Below are positions 34,708 to 46,250 of a stretch of DNA of 64,000 nt, piece after piece; the first letter of the stretch is position 1; each line of letters opens with the position of its first letter. The stretch covers positions 10,001-74,000 of the forward strand of contig NW_026014664.1 of the NCBI RefSeq assembly GCF_020379485.1, read 5' to 3'. This DNA comes from Brassica napus. Lineage: Eukaryota > Streptophyta > Magnoliopsida > Brassicales > Brassicaceae. The notes below the pieces were generated by a model. That model saw only the letters and a program-made list of their open reading frames with translations, did not search any database and had not been told where the DNA came from. A program made the position numbers and the translations under genes.

Positions 34708-37700
34708 ACGTCCGTGGCTGTCCATCAGTACACATATCAGCACGTTGGTCCATGGACTCAGCACGCTGGCCCTTCCCGTGGATTGTTTGGGTGATTTTGG
34801 CCCATGTGGCCTGTCTGCTCAGTACACACAGGATATCCGTGGGTGTCCGCCAGTACACACAGGACGTCCGTGGCTGTCTGTGGCTGTCCATCAGCACACA
34901 CAGGACGTCTGTGGCTGTCCGTGTGTGTCCGTGTGTGTCTGTGTGTGTCTGTGTGTGTCCGTCAGCACACATAGGACGTCTGTGGGTGTCCGTTAGCACA
35001 TACAGGACATCCTTGTGTGTCCGTCAGCCCACACAGGACGTCCGTGTGTGTCCGTGAGTGTCCGTCAGCACACACAGGACGTCTGTGGCTGTCCATCAGT
35101 ACACATATCAGCACATTGGTCCTTGGACTCAGCACGCTGGCCCTTCCCGTGGACTGTTTGGGTTATTTTGGTCCACGTGGGCTGTCTTTTCAGTACACCC
35201 ATGACATCTGTGGGTGTCCGCCAGCACACACAGGACGTCCGTGGCTGTCCGTGTGTGTCCGTCTGTGTCCGTCAGCACACACAGGACGTCCGTGGCTGTC
35301 CATCAGTACACATATCAGCACGCTGGTCCTTGGACTCAGCACGCTGGCCCTTCCCGTGGGCTGTCTGTTCAGTACACACAGGACATCTGTGGGTGTCTGT
35401 CAGCACACACAGGACGTCTGTGTGTGTCCGTCAGCACACACAGGACGTCTGTGGCTGTCCGTGTGTCTCTGTGTGTGTCCATCAGCAGACACAGGACGTT
35501 CATGGCTGTCCATCAGTACACATATCAGCACGTTGGTCCTTGAACTCAGCACACTAACCCTTCCCGTGGCCTGTTTGGATAATTTTGGCCCAAGTGGGCT
35601 GTCTGGTCAGTACACACAGGACGTTCGTGGGTGTCCGCCAGCACACACAGGACGTCTGTGGCTGTCTGTGGCTGTACATCAGCAAACACAGGACGTCCGT
35701 GGCTGTCCGTGTGTGTCCATGTGTTTCCGTTAGCACACCCAGGACGTCCGTGTGTGTCTGTGTGTGTCCGTCAGCACACACAGGACGTCTGTGGCTGTCC
35801 ATCAGTACACATATCAGCATGTTGGTCCTTGGACTCAGCACGCTGACCCTTCCTGTGGACTGTTCGGGTGATTTTGGCCCATGTGGGCTGTCTGTTCAGT
35901 ACACACAGGACGTCCGTGGGAGTCCGCCAGCACACACAGGACGTCTGTGGCTGTCTGTGTGTGTCCGTGTGTGTCTGTCTGTGTCCGTCAGCACACACAA
36001 GTCATCTGTGGCTGTTCATCAGTACACATATCAGCACGTTGGTCCTTGGACTCAAGACGCTGGCCATTCCCGTGGACTGTTTGGGTGATTTTGGCCCACG
36101 TGGGCTGTCTGTTCAGTACACACAAGACGTCCGTGGGTGTCCGCCAGCACACACAGGACGTCCGTGGCTGTCCGTCAACACACACAGGACGTCTGTGGCT
36201 GTCCGTGTGTGTCCGTCAGCACACACAGAACGTTTGTGGGTGTCCGTCAGCACACACAGGACGTCTGTGGCTGTCTATCAGTACACATATCAGCACGCTG
36301 GTCCTTGGACTCAGCACGCTGGCCCTTCCCGTGGACTGTTCGGGTGATTTTGGCCCACGTGGGCTGTCTGTTCAGTACACACAGGACGTCTCTGGGTGTC
36401 CGTCAGCACACACAAGACGTCTGTGTATGTCCATCAGCTTGCACAGGACGTCCGTGGCTGTCCGTGTGTGTCCATCAGCACACACAGGACGTCCGTGGCT
36501 GTCCATCAGTACACATATCACCACGTTGGTCCTTGGACTCAGCCCGCTGACCATTCCCGTGGACTGTTTGGGTGACTTTGGCCCAAGTGGGCTGTCTGTT
36601 CAGTACATACAGGACGTCTGTTGGTGTGCCAGCACACACAGGACGTCTGTGGCTGTCCGTGGCTGTACATCAGCAAACACAGGACGTCTGTGGCTGTCCG
36701 TGTGTGTCCATGTGTTTCCGTTAGCACACACAAGACGTCTGTGTGTGTCTGTCTGTGTCCATCAGCACACACAAGTCATCCGTGGCTTTTCATCAGTACA
36801 CATATCAGCACGTTGGTCCTTGGACTCAAGACCCTGGCCATTCCCGTGGACTGTTTGGGTGATTTTGGCCCACGTGGGCTGTCTGTTCAGTACACACAGG
36901 AAGTCCGTGGGTGTCCGCGAGCACACACAGGACGTCCGTGGCTGTCCGTCAACACACACAGGACGTCTGTGGCTGTCCGTGTGTGTCCATCAGCACACAC
37001 ATGACGTCTGTGGGTGTCCGTCAGCACACACAGGACGTCCGTGGCTGTCCATAAGTACATATATCACCACGTTGGTCCTTGGACTCAGCACGCTGACCCT
37101 TCCCGTGGACTTTTGGGTGATTTTGGCCCAAGTGGGCTCTCTGTTCAGTACATACAGGACGTCTGTTGGTGTCCGCCAGCACACACATGACGTCTGTGGT
37201 TGTCCGTGGCTGTCCATCAGCAGACACAGGACGTCCGTGGCTGTCCGTGTGTGTCCGTCAGCACACACAGGACATCTGTGGCTGTCCGTGTGTGTCTGTA
37301 TGTGTCTGTCAGCACACAGGACATCTGTGGCTGTCCATCAGTACACATATCAGCACGTTGGTCCTTGGACTCAGCACGCTGACCCTTCCTGTGGACTGTT
37401 TGGGTGATTTTGGTCCAAGTGGGCTGTCTAATCAGTACACACAGGACGTCTGTGGGTGTCCGCCAGCACACACAAGACGTCTGTGGCTGTCCGTGTGTGT
37501 CCGTCAGCACACACAGAACGTCTGTGGCTGTCCATCAGTACACATATCAGCACGGCTGTCCTTGGACTCAGCATGCTGGCCCTTCCCGTGGACTGTTTGG
37601 TTGATTTTAGCCCACGTGGGCTGTCTGTTCAGTACACACATGACGTCTGTGGGTGTCCGTCAGCACACACAGGACATCCGTGTGTATCCGTCAGCACACA

Positions 37701-38690
37701 CAGGACATTCGTGGCTGTCCATCATTACACATATCAGCAAGCTGGTCCTTCCCGTGGACTGTTTGAGTGATTTTGGCCCACGTGGGCTGTCTGTTCAGTA
37801 CACACAGGACGTCCGTGGGTGTCCGCCAGCACACACAAGACGTCCGTGGCTGTCTGTCAGCACACACAGAACGTCTCTGGCTGTCCGTGTGTGTCCGTGT
37901 GAGTCCGTGTGTCTCTGTGTGAGTCCGTGTGTGTCCGTCAGCACACACATGACGTCCGTGGCTGTCCCTCAGTACACATATCAGCACGCTGGTCCTTGGA
38001 CTCAGCACGCTGGCCCTTCCCGTGGACTGTTCGGGTGATTTTGTCCCACGTGGTCTGTCTGTTCAGTACACACAGGACGTCCGTGGGTGTCCGCCAGCAC
38101 ACACAGGACGTCTGTGGGTGTCCATCAGCACACACAGGACGTACGTGGCTGTCTGTGTGTGTCCGCCATAACACACAGAACGTCCATGGCTGTCCAGCAG
38201 TACACATATCAGCACGTTGATCCTTAGACTCAGCACGCTGACCCTTCCCGTGGACTGTTCGGGTGATTTTGGCCCACGTGGGCTGTCTGTTCAGTTTACA
38301 CAGGACATCTGTGGGTGTCCGTCAGCACACACAAAACGCTTGTGGCTGTCCATGTGTGTCCATGTGTGTCCTTCAGCACACACAGGACGTCTGTGGCTGT
38401 CCGTCAGCACACACAGGACGTCCGTGGGTGTCCGTCAGCACACACAAGACGTCCGTGACTGTCCGTGTGTGTTCATGTGTGTCCGTCAGCACACACAGGA
38501 CGTATGTGGCTGTCCATCAGTACACATATCAGCACGTTGGTCCCTGGACTCAGCACGCTGAGCCTTCCCGTGGACTGTTCGGGTGATTTTGGCCACGTGG
38601 GCTGTGTGTTCAGTACACACAGGACATCCGTAGGTGTCCGTTAGCACATACAGGACGTCTGTGGCTGTCTGTGTGTGTCTGTGTGTGTCC
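34707..38690 (+). repeat. Satellite block S4, left part
   Basis: Same satellite. It starts inside a 31-mer (GACGTCCGTGG) at the RE-A3 break. Units with distinctive variants (GCCCAAGTGGGCTG, CTCAAGACGCTGGCC, GGGAGTCCGCC) recur at about 35590-36070 and 36575-36850, and again in S5, showing shared higher-order blocks. The 508-codon open frame at 35881-37407 is purely satellite. Confidence 0.94.
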
Positions 38691-39148
38691 ATAAGAAACA
38701 TTTGAGAGCCATGCTGGAACGATTACGAGAGCACAAACTCTTTGCTAAACTCAGCAAGTGCAGTTTTTGGCAAAAGAGTATTTGGTTCCTCGGTCATATT
38801 GTTTCTGACCAGGGCGTCTCAGTGGATCCAGAGAAGATCAGGGCAATCAAGGATTGGCCCCGACCATGCAGTGCCACGGAAGTTAATAGCTTCCTAGGGC
38901 TGGCAGGTTACTATAGAAAGTTTGTGAAGGGATTTGCAAGCTTGGCTCAACCTATGACACGGTTGACTTGGAAGGACGTTAAGTTCACATGGTCTGATGA
39001 GTGTACGAGATGTTTCTCCGCACTTAAGGATATGCTGACTAGAGCGCCCGTCCTGGTTCTTCTGGAGGCAGACCAACCATATGTGGTCTACACGGATGCG
39101 TCCAACACTGGACTCGGTTGCGTGTTGACTCAACATGGGAAGGTCATT
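38691..39148 (+). pseudogene. Captured pol fragment inside satellite
   Basis: 458 bases encoding the end of RT and the start of RNase H of family [63 protein letters not shown] and TQHGKVI. It is on the plus strand, whereas RE-A2 and RE-A3 are minus. There are no element ends, primer sites or target duplication. Both borders show a few bases shared by satellite and pol (CCATAAG/CATAGGAAACA on the left, CATTGGCTGTCC/CATTGCCTATGC on the right). The frame is open across both borders and fuses to satellite translation. One substitution (Ser-Ile-Trp where relatives have Ser-Ile-Gly) is visible. Confidence 0.93.
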
Positions 39149-40598
39149 GGCTGTCCGTCAACACACACAGGACGTCTGTGGCTCTCCGTGTGTGTCTGTC
39201 AGCACACACAGGACATCCGTGTGTGTCCGTTAGCACACACAGGACATCCGTCGCTGTCTATCAGTACACATATCAGCAAGTTGGTCCTTGGGCTCAGCAC
39301 GCTGGCCCTTCCCGTGGACTGTTTGGGTGATTTTGGCCCACATGGACTGTCTCTTCAGTACACACAGGACGTCCGTGGGTGTCCGCCAGCACACACAGGC
39401 ATCTGTGGCTGTCCGTGGCTGTCTGTGGCTGTTCGTTAGCACACACAGGACGTCTGTGGCTTTCCGTGTGTGTCTGTGTGTGTCCGTGTGTGTCCGTCAG
39501 AAAATACAGGACGTCCGTGGCTGTCCGTGTGTGTCAGTTAGCACACACAGGATGTCCGTGGCTGTCCATCAGTACACATACGTGGACGCAGCACGCTGAC
39601 CATTCCCGTGGACTGTTCGAGTGATTTTGGCCCACGTGGGCTGTCTGTTCAGTACACAAAGGACGTCTGTGGGTGTCCGCCAGCACACACAGGACGTCCG
39701 TGGCTGTCCGTGTCTGTCTGTGTGTGTCCGTCTGTGTCCGTCAGCACACACAGGACGTCTGTGGCTGTCCATCAGTACACATATCAGCACGTTGGTCCTT
39801 GGACTCAGCATGCTGGCCCTTCCCGTGGATTGTTTGGGTGATTTTGGCCCACGTGGGCTGTCTGCTCAGTACACACAGGACGTCCGTGGCTGTCTGTGGC
39901 TGTCCATCAGCACACACAAGACATCTGTGGCTGTCCGTGTGTGTCCGTCAGCACACACAGAATGTCCGTGGGTGTCCGTTAGCACAGACATGACATCCAT
40001 GTGTGTCTGTCAGCCCACGCAAGACGTCCGTGGCTGTCCGTGTGTGTCCGTCAGCACACACAGGATGTCCGTGGCTGTCCATCAGTACACATATCAGCAC
40101 ATTGTTCCTTGGACTCAGCACGCTGGCCCTTCCCGTGGACTGTTTGGGTGATGTTGGTCCACGTGGGCTGTCTGTTCAGTACACACAGGACGTCCGTGGG
40201 TGTCCGCCAGCACACACAGGACGTCCGTGGCTGTCCTTGCGTGTCCGTCTGTGTCCGTCAGCACACACAGTACATCTGTGGCTGTCCATCAGTACACATA
40301 TCAGCACGTTGGTCCTTGGACTCAGCACGCTGGCCCTTCCTGTGGATTGTTTGGGTGATTTTGGCCCACGTGGGCTGTATGTTCAGTATACATGGGACGT
40401 CCGTGGGTGTCCGCCAGCACGCACAGGACGTCTGTGGCTGTCTGTGGCTGTCTGTCAGCACACACAGGACATTCGTGGCTGTCCGTGTGTGTCCGTGTGT
40501 GTCTGTGTGTGTCCGTCAGCACAAACAGTACGTCTGTGGCTGTCCGTGTGTGTCCGTGTGTGTCCGTCAGCACACACAGGATTTCCGTGACTGTCCAT
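39149..40598 (+). repeat. Satellite block S4, right part
   Basis: Satellite resumes with GGCTGTCCGTCAACACACAC. One unit has a shortened anchor (CAGTACACATACGTGGACGCAGCACGCTG near 39571). It ends in an anchor at ACTGTCCAT, where RE-C inserted. Confidence 0.94.
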
Positions 40599-40976
40599 TG
40601 TGGGAACCTAAATTTGCACTGTCGATTTCCGTTTAAATAAGGAAACTAGGAAAACCCTAATTTCCCAGAGGACTCGGATATCTGCTAATTACCACACGTC
40701 AAGCAATCAGGACACGAGAATAACAACGATAAAGTATAAGAAATCGAAAAAGAGAGCAAAGAAGATCTTATTCCGAATTTGCGTATGAGCGTTAACAACA
40801 AGGTATAAGCCTGGGCTCGAGAGCTGTCGGCGAGATTCCTAGTTCTAACAACCCTAAGATGGCTAAACCTAATTGAGTCGCAGCTCGAAATAACAAAAAC
40901 GGAAAAATGCCTAAATTGCTTTAAGTGCTAAGTTTGCTCTAAAAAAGTTCTCCTCCATGCTCTCGCCTAGGACTCC

Positions 40977-40984
40977 TTATATAC
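40977..40984 (-). promoter_or_regulatory. TATA box in the 3' LTR of RE-C
   Basis: Minus strand GTATATAAGGAG. The same motif is at 57404-57411 in the 5' LTR, downstream in sense of the palindrome array. Confidence 0.6.
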
Positions 40985-41454
40985 TAGCTCCAAGGTCGGT
41001 TTACGCATTTACTCTTCTGCCCTTAGGCCGTCATAGCATAAAAATGGAGATATTCCATTTTCCCGATCTTCACAATTATCTTCAAAACTTCCGTATTTAT
41101 CCGCGGAAACTTGACATTTATCCTTCCTTGTGGGCCAAGCGTAAACCGTGCTGTGGTTTACGGGCTTTTGGTTAAGAAATCGTAGGATGGGCCTCGAGTC
41201 GTGTTTTAGGTCCCTTTGGGCCATCTTCCGACTCGACACGTTTACTACGATTTCTTTCGATAAAGAACGAACTTTCCACGGTTTCTAATCCGTGAAGTAT
41301 GATCGATGATTTAGAATAGCGGAAAACATGGACTCAGCTTGCTACCGTCTTCGGGAGATAGCATTTGAAGGTTTGACGAGAATGCATAGATTGGTGTCGT
41401 ATCGATGTTCGGAAGAGCCCGGTCGCTACGCAATGACCGAACTTTGGCTCAAGC

Positions 41455-41840
41455 TGTATGCTATGTAGCGACCAAGCGGGACGAGTGTTCGGTCGCTACA
41501 TAGCGACCAAGCGGGACGAGCGCTTGGTCGCTACGTAGCAACCGAGCTTTGGCTCGAGCTCAGTCGCTACGTAGTGACCGAGCGGGACGAGCGCTCGGTC
41601 GCTGCATAGCGACCAAGCTTCGGCTCGAGCTCGGTCACAATGTAGCGATCGAGCGGGGTGAGTGCTCGGTCGCTACGTAGCGACCGAGCTTTGGCTCGAG
41701 CTCGGTCGCCACGTAGCGACCAAGCGGGACGAGCGCTCGGTCGCTACGTAGCGACCGAGCGGGTTGGATGTTCGGTCGCTGCATGGTGACCAAGATCGGC
41801 TCAGACTTGGTTGCGACGTAGCGACCGGACAGCGTGTATG
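41455..41840 (-). repeat. Palindrome array in the U3 of the RE-C 3' LTR
   Basis: About ten copies, alternately spaced by GAGCGGGACGAGCGCT-type and AGCTTTGGCTCGAGCT-type linkers, of the near-perfect palindrome CGGTCGCTACGTAGCGACCG. In sense it lies in U3, upstream of the TATA box. Confidence 0.9.
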
Positions 41841-42029
41841 TGCAGTAGGTACGCACTGATCGAGCTTGGTTCGTTTGCTTCGAATCTTCAAGGATACTTC
41901 TTCGTAAAAACTTCGTATTGGTTATTTTTTACAAAAATTATATCTTTCTTTTTACTATCTCTTTTGGAAATGTGATTTCCGAGGGTTTTCGGGTGATAAT
42001 TCCGTCGTGACCATTTTTGACCCCAACAG

Positions 42030-42046
42030 TTAGCCCCCCAGCCCGT
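42030..42046 (-). other. Polypurine tract of RE-C
   Basis: Minus strand CGGGCTGGGGGGCTAAC immediately before the 3' LTR start TGTTGGGG. This fixes the element's orientation as minus. Confidence 0.75.
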
Positions 42047-42159
42047 TAGGACCATGCATCGTAGGGTCCTAGCGTGCGGCTAGGCATGTTTGGCAAGTTA
42101 GGCGTGTTGGACGGGATTAATATCTGAAAGTCCGAGCTTGAATAGTAAATTCTCATGCC

Positions 42160-42165
42160 TATAAG
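42160..42165 (+). promoter_or_regulatory. Putative promoter of the antisense ORF in RE-C
   Basis: CCTATAAGAAGG about 125 bases upstream of the ATG at 42286, with a pyrimidine-rich leader (TTTCTAGCTTTTCACTTC, TTTTCTCTCTCT) between. It is directed opposite to the element's LTR promoter. Confidence 0.45.
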
Positions 42166-42285
42166 AAGGGAGGTAACTTGTTTCTAGCTTTTCACTTCAT
42201 TATCTTCTCAAAGTTTAAGAGTGAAAAAGTCCTTTCAATTTTCTCTCTCTACCATTGAGATTTTTCCTTTCCCTCCTTGTTGAGA

Positions 42286-43368
42286 ATGTCTCAAGGGATT
42301 TCTGGAAATGCTCGGCCTACTATCTTCAATCGCGAAACCGTCTATGACCAACGCGGCGAGGTTGTTCGAGAGATCAAGTTCGTGGCACACTCCGCTGACC
42401 CTGCCGAGGCTGACGCGCATTGGGTGGCTTTGTGCAACGTGGAAGAACCAGCTCCCGAGCCGTGGGTTCCCGTGAGGCCTTTTTCGGAAAGGGTCATCGG
42501 GAGACCGAGCAGGTGTACCCTCCCATTCCTTGGAACCGTACGCAGCTTTTGTCACGTTCCGGAAAACGTGGATTTTCGATTACCCCTTGAGGGGGAGAGG
42601 GCTGACGAACCTCCCGAAGACCTTTTTACTTTGTACAAGGAGCATCTGATGCGTGCTCGCCTATGGTTTCCCATTCTGTCGGTTATAGTAGAGTTTCTGA
42701 ACCGTTTGGAAGTTTCGATAAGTCAGATTTCTCCCCGCGGTATAAAGCATCTTGTCGGGTTGTTAGTCTTGGGATACGAGCGAGGCATAGAGCTTACTGC
42801 TGAATATCTCGAAGCTTTCCTTACCCTGTCCCGTGTTGGGACCGATCGTCTATATGGTTTTAGACCGCGTACTTTTATGGAAGTCCTGAAAGGATTACCT
42901 CAGGGCGACCGTGGATGGAAGAGTTACTTTTTTTACGTTAGATTGGATCAAGCCTCGGTTGCCGTGGAGTGCCTTCCCTCATTTAGGCGACTGTGAGGGG
43001 TAGGAGGTAACGTGTTGAATGATCACTCGTTGTTTTCTTACCACCCATTTTTTACTTTATATCTGAACTATGTCTATTTTGCAGTGTACAACCCCATTCC
43101 TCCTTTTCTAGAAGATCTGTGCATCGTTCGGAACCTTCTCCGTGGTGGCCCGCTGTTTTGGGGTTATTTCTCTCCCGAGAGGGTTCGTGCTGCGGTCGAA
43201 ACTCATCGATCTCGTTTCAGCTCGTCGATTGATGATGGCATGGGAGTGTTTTTTGAAGATACCTCCTTGCCTGCTGTCTATGCCATTGGTCAGAGTAGTG
43301 GTCAAAGGCCGCCCGACGCTGAGGATGATGCAAAACCGTCCGTTGAGGATCCCATCTTTAGTGGGTGA
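42286..43368 (+). pseudogene. Antisense Transposase_28-like ORF of RE-C
   Basis: Plus-strand gene, opposite to RE-C. ATG at 42286 (GAGAATGTC); exon 1 to 43006, intron 43007-43084, exon 2 to TGA at 43366-43368, about 334 codons. The body has FTLYKEHLMRARLWFPI, VEFLNRLEVSISQISPRG, VGLLVLGYERGIELT and WKSYFFYV. This pattern matches the plant domain called putative gypsy-type transposon (Transposase_28, PF04195) as I remember it. Exon 2 encodes YNPIPPFLEDL, GPLFWGYFSPERVRAAVE and an acidic tail. A TGA at 42994-42996 in exon 1 sits where the frame suggests Trp (TGG to TGA), so this copy is probably dead. Function is unknown; such ORFs accompany Tat-like elements. It could be spliced with another donor, but the frame fit is exact. 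Confidence 0.8.
43007..43084 (+). other. Intron in the antisense ORF of RE-C
   Basis: 78 bases, donor GAG|GTAACG and acceptor TTTTGCAG|TG, with a pyrimidine-rich 3' part (TTTTTTACTTTATATC). Phase 1; joining restores the frame exactly into VYNPIPPF. Confidence 0.7.
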
Positions 43369-43992
43369 GAAGGTAGCAATTGGATGGACTGCTCCTTTAT
43401 GTCGATGTTTGAGTTGGATTATTATTTATCTGTTTTCGGCCGAGTGTGGCCTTTTAAATTTAGATTTCGTTTAGGCCTAGATGGCCGTATTTGTATTTTC
43501 CGGGACTAGCCATTGGTGGCTTTGAATCCCTTACCGCTTTACGTGGTTTTGTATATATGATGAATGTTTCATTTTGAGTTTTCCTGAGTAGGTTCAAAGT
43601 AAATATGAGTTGTCGTCTCATATTTAATTCCGATGAGACGTTCGATCTGTTAGTTCGTTCGTGATTTTCGTAAAAAATTACCTATTTTTACGATTTTTGG
43701 GAACATTGAGATGTGAACGGAGAGACATGGTTTAGTATCTCGTATCTTTTAGATATCATGTCTTGAGATGTTTGAGACCAGAGCGTTGGGTTTAGGGCAA
43801 GACCTAGGTTTACTTTCGGTTAAGGTTTGTGCGGTGACTAGCCGGCTATCGTTTTTCCTGTTGCGATTTCTTCCTGACTCGTACCGATTTAAAGTCCGCG
43901 ATAGGTTCTCGGCTTATATGACTTGTATGGTACGAATCGAGCATCTTCTCAGAGAAAACTGGAAGTGCTAAACCAAAATTTTGGATTTTTGT
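43369..43992 (-). other. RE-C interior left of nested RE-B
   Basis: About 620 bases after the antisense ORF. No domain is recognised. GTAAAAAATTACCTATTTTTACG forms a short inverted repeat near 43670. It is probably 3' flank of the antisense gene and the remains of the RE-C interior. Confidence 0.5.
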
Positions 43993-44000
43993 TGTAGCGT

Positions 44001-44360
44001 GCATGCGACCGAAGCATGCGGCCAGCCATGTGTGAGATGGGGTGTCGACCTGCATGCACTTCAGTCATGCAGCAGGCCATCTGGACGTGGGTGTGTCATC
44101 CTGCATGAGACTGAGGCATGCAGCCAGCCATGTGGTGCACGAGGTGGAACGGCCAAGCACGAGGTGTCGAGATGCATGCGACCGGGCCATGCGGCCAGAC
44201 ATGTGGAGGACGTGGTGTCAGCTTGCATGGGAGCAGGCCATGCATTCAGACAGGTAGAGGGCGTGGTGTCAGCTTGCATGTGAGCAGGCCATGCTGAAGG
44301 ACATGTGGAGCACGAGGTGCCGCCGCGCATGCGGCCGGAGCCATGCGAAGCGACACACGG
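44001..44360 (+). repeat. 51-bp tandem repeat in the RE-B 5' LTR
   Basis: Seven units starting GCATG, mostly exactly 51 bp (one of 71 bp with the CACGAGGTGGAACGGCCAAG insert), each with a second CATGC. They end about 40 bases before the TATA box. Confidence 0.88.
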
Positions 44361-44398
44361 GCTGCCACACGGCTTGTTCCTGATTGGTTGCTGATTCC

Positions 44399-44407
44399 TA
44401 TAAATAG
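44399..44407 (+). promoter_or_regulatory. TATA box of the RE-B 5' LTR
   Basis: TATAAATAG after GATTCC. The same motif is at 52241-52249 in the 3' LTR and, as TATAAATAC, in the family B LTR at 14947. Confidence 0.7.
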
Positions 44408-46115
44408 GCCACGACCCCCTCTCATTTCAAACCATCCAGAACACATCAAACCTACTTCAAAACATAATGAGAAAGCAAAGAAAGAAAGATCGAATTTCGA
44501 TAGTTTTCGAGCGATTTAGGCAGTTTTCGAGAAACGTTACTCTGCCAATTTTGAGTCAGCACTTGGAGAAAGTTATTTTCAAGTGAAGAGAGATCAGTTC
44601 TAGTGTAGACCAGTTCAAGTGGAACTCAGTCAAGAAGAGGGTCTACTTGTGAAGGTCGGGAAAGGGTTCGGATCGCAGAAGTCGGGCTTGGGGTCAAGGC
44701 CACGGTCAACCAAAAACTGTGAGCTATAATCAATTGATTACTGAGTTGTTTTTTATGCAGGGTCCCGTTACTTGGAAGTTGGATCATGGCAGGAGGCCAG
44801 GTCTAACTGAGTAACGGTTTGAGTAGTTAATAATTGAGGTTATGTTGATTAAGTTGATAGCATGCTTAGTTATTGCTTGAGAACCGTAGTAGCATGCTAA
44901 TGGTTAGGTTGATTTGTTAGTTACCAAATGCAGAATGCTTAGATGATATCGCTAAGTTGTGGATAGTTAGGTATTCTGGAATTAGTCTTTATGCTAGATT
45001 CTGGAATGTGGTTGATTGTGTTGTGATTATTACTTGAAACCTTGTGTTATTTTTACCGGGTTTAGTATTAATCGTATATTGGCCGATAGCATTTGTGTAA
45101 CCCGCAATGCTAGGCATATTGGGTTGAGTTAGTGTTCCTTCAGACCTCGTACCCGGCGGGTTCAAGGAAACCCCTTATTCGCTGGATCGGGAAGACTCAG
45201 ACGAACGGTGTCATGTACTATGGCTAAGTATTACACGACGGTGTAATGGGGCAGTTACCCGAAGGACTGTGGGCTGTCGCGCGGTGACCCGAAGGACTGT
45301 GGGCCGTGGTCGGTTGAAAGTTCCTTCTTCTGGCCTTCGTGGTAGGAAGATAGGATATTGCCGATAGTGAAGTAGGAACATAACGTCACCAGGGCCCGAG
45401 TTTGATATATATATATATATTAAATCGTGTTTTGGGTTGTTAAACCCTGGTTTAAATCGAGTTTGAGTTTGGCGATGAGCTAGTAATTAGGATAATGCTA
45501 GTTATCTTGCTATCTTTTACCACTGCGTATTTCAGATATTGCTTATTGTTATTGAATTGTGTTGTTAGGTGAACCTCTCGCTTTAGATTGTTTGGGGTGG
45601 GATAGGGAGGGGTTGTATTTGTTAGTTGAAGATTGTAACTCGCTGAGTAATGCTAGATTACTCACTCCTCACTCGTTGTTGTTTTCAGGTGATCAGTAGT
45701 GAGCTTGTAGAAGGCGCGGGAGGCTAGGCTAGCTGGTGTACTTTCGCTTTCTTGGCATGCCACCAGTTGTATAATATTTTGTGTATTGTAAACCAGATAT
45801 TATATAAAATAAATAAAGCGAATGTTTTATGCAAATGCCTTGTTGTTCTGATATTAGCTTGTCCGAGCTAACACAAAATGTCAGATTAGAGTACGGGTTG
45901 AGAAGCCTTAGGCTTTTGTCTGACGGGACGTGTTAGTGGGTGGCTGGCCTAGTTACGAATTGCACCTTTTATATAACTTTGGCTGGATTGCCCGTTAACC
46001 CGTCTTGTAGTGCTCTTGAACCTTGGTAGACGGTCGGGCCGTCGGTCATGTTCTTGTTTGATTGTTGGCCGGTGGTTCGACCTATGCCTAGAACGGGTCG
46101 GGGGTGTTACAGAGG

Positions 46116-46127
46116 TGGTATCAGAGC
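46116..46127 (+). other. Primer binding site of RE-B
   Basis: TGGTATCAGAGC four bases after the LTR end; complementary to initiator methionine tRNA, as in RE-A1. Confidence 0.92.
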
Positions 46128-46250
46128 ATGGTTTCGTCCATGCGTGACTCAAGTGCTTTTTAACGGTTTTATCGAGTCAAAGGAGTCGCAAAAAGATGAT
46201 TAGGAAACCAGCCGCTTCCCGTGGTAGGAATATGACTTACCCTTTTTATT

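Larger units (their letters stand above)
40599..42029 (-). repeat. 3' LTR of RE-C
   Basis: 1431 bp; plus-strand ends TGTGGGAACC and CCCCAACA. Near-identical to the 5' LTR except for array length changes and a segment of about 67 bp (AATGGAGATATTCC ... CGCGGAAA, about 41040-41110) missing from the other copy. Confidence 0.93.
43993..46111 (+). repeat. 5' LTR of RE-B, 5'-deleted
   Basis: Begins TGTAGCGTGCATGCG: the first five bases agree with the 3' LTR start (TGTAG), then about 550 bases present in the 3' LTR are missing and the match resumes in the 51-bp array. It ends GGGGTGTTACA. A dinucleotide run (AT)n lies near 45408. It also lacks a 60-odd bp segment found at about 53573-53630 in the 3' copy. 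Confidence 0.88.

Noticed and set aside
33149..34999. N-terminal extension of the RE-A3 pol ORF as a novel domain
   Set aside because: Beyond 34707 the frame is satellite translation; the fusion is accidental.
35881..37407. A 508-codon ORF and other long ORFs in satellite blocks as real protein genes
   Set aside because: They consist only of repeat translation, overlap equally long ORFs in other frames and on the other strand, and have no start context or gene structure. They follow from a stop-free 31-mer.
41635..41891. Short ORFs translating the CGGTCGCTACGTAGCGACCG array
   Set aside because: They are palindromic repeat translations inside an LTR U3, with no support as genes.
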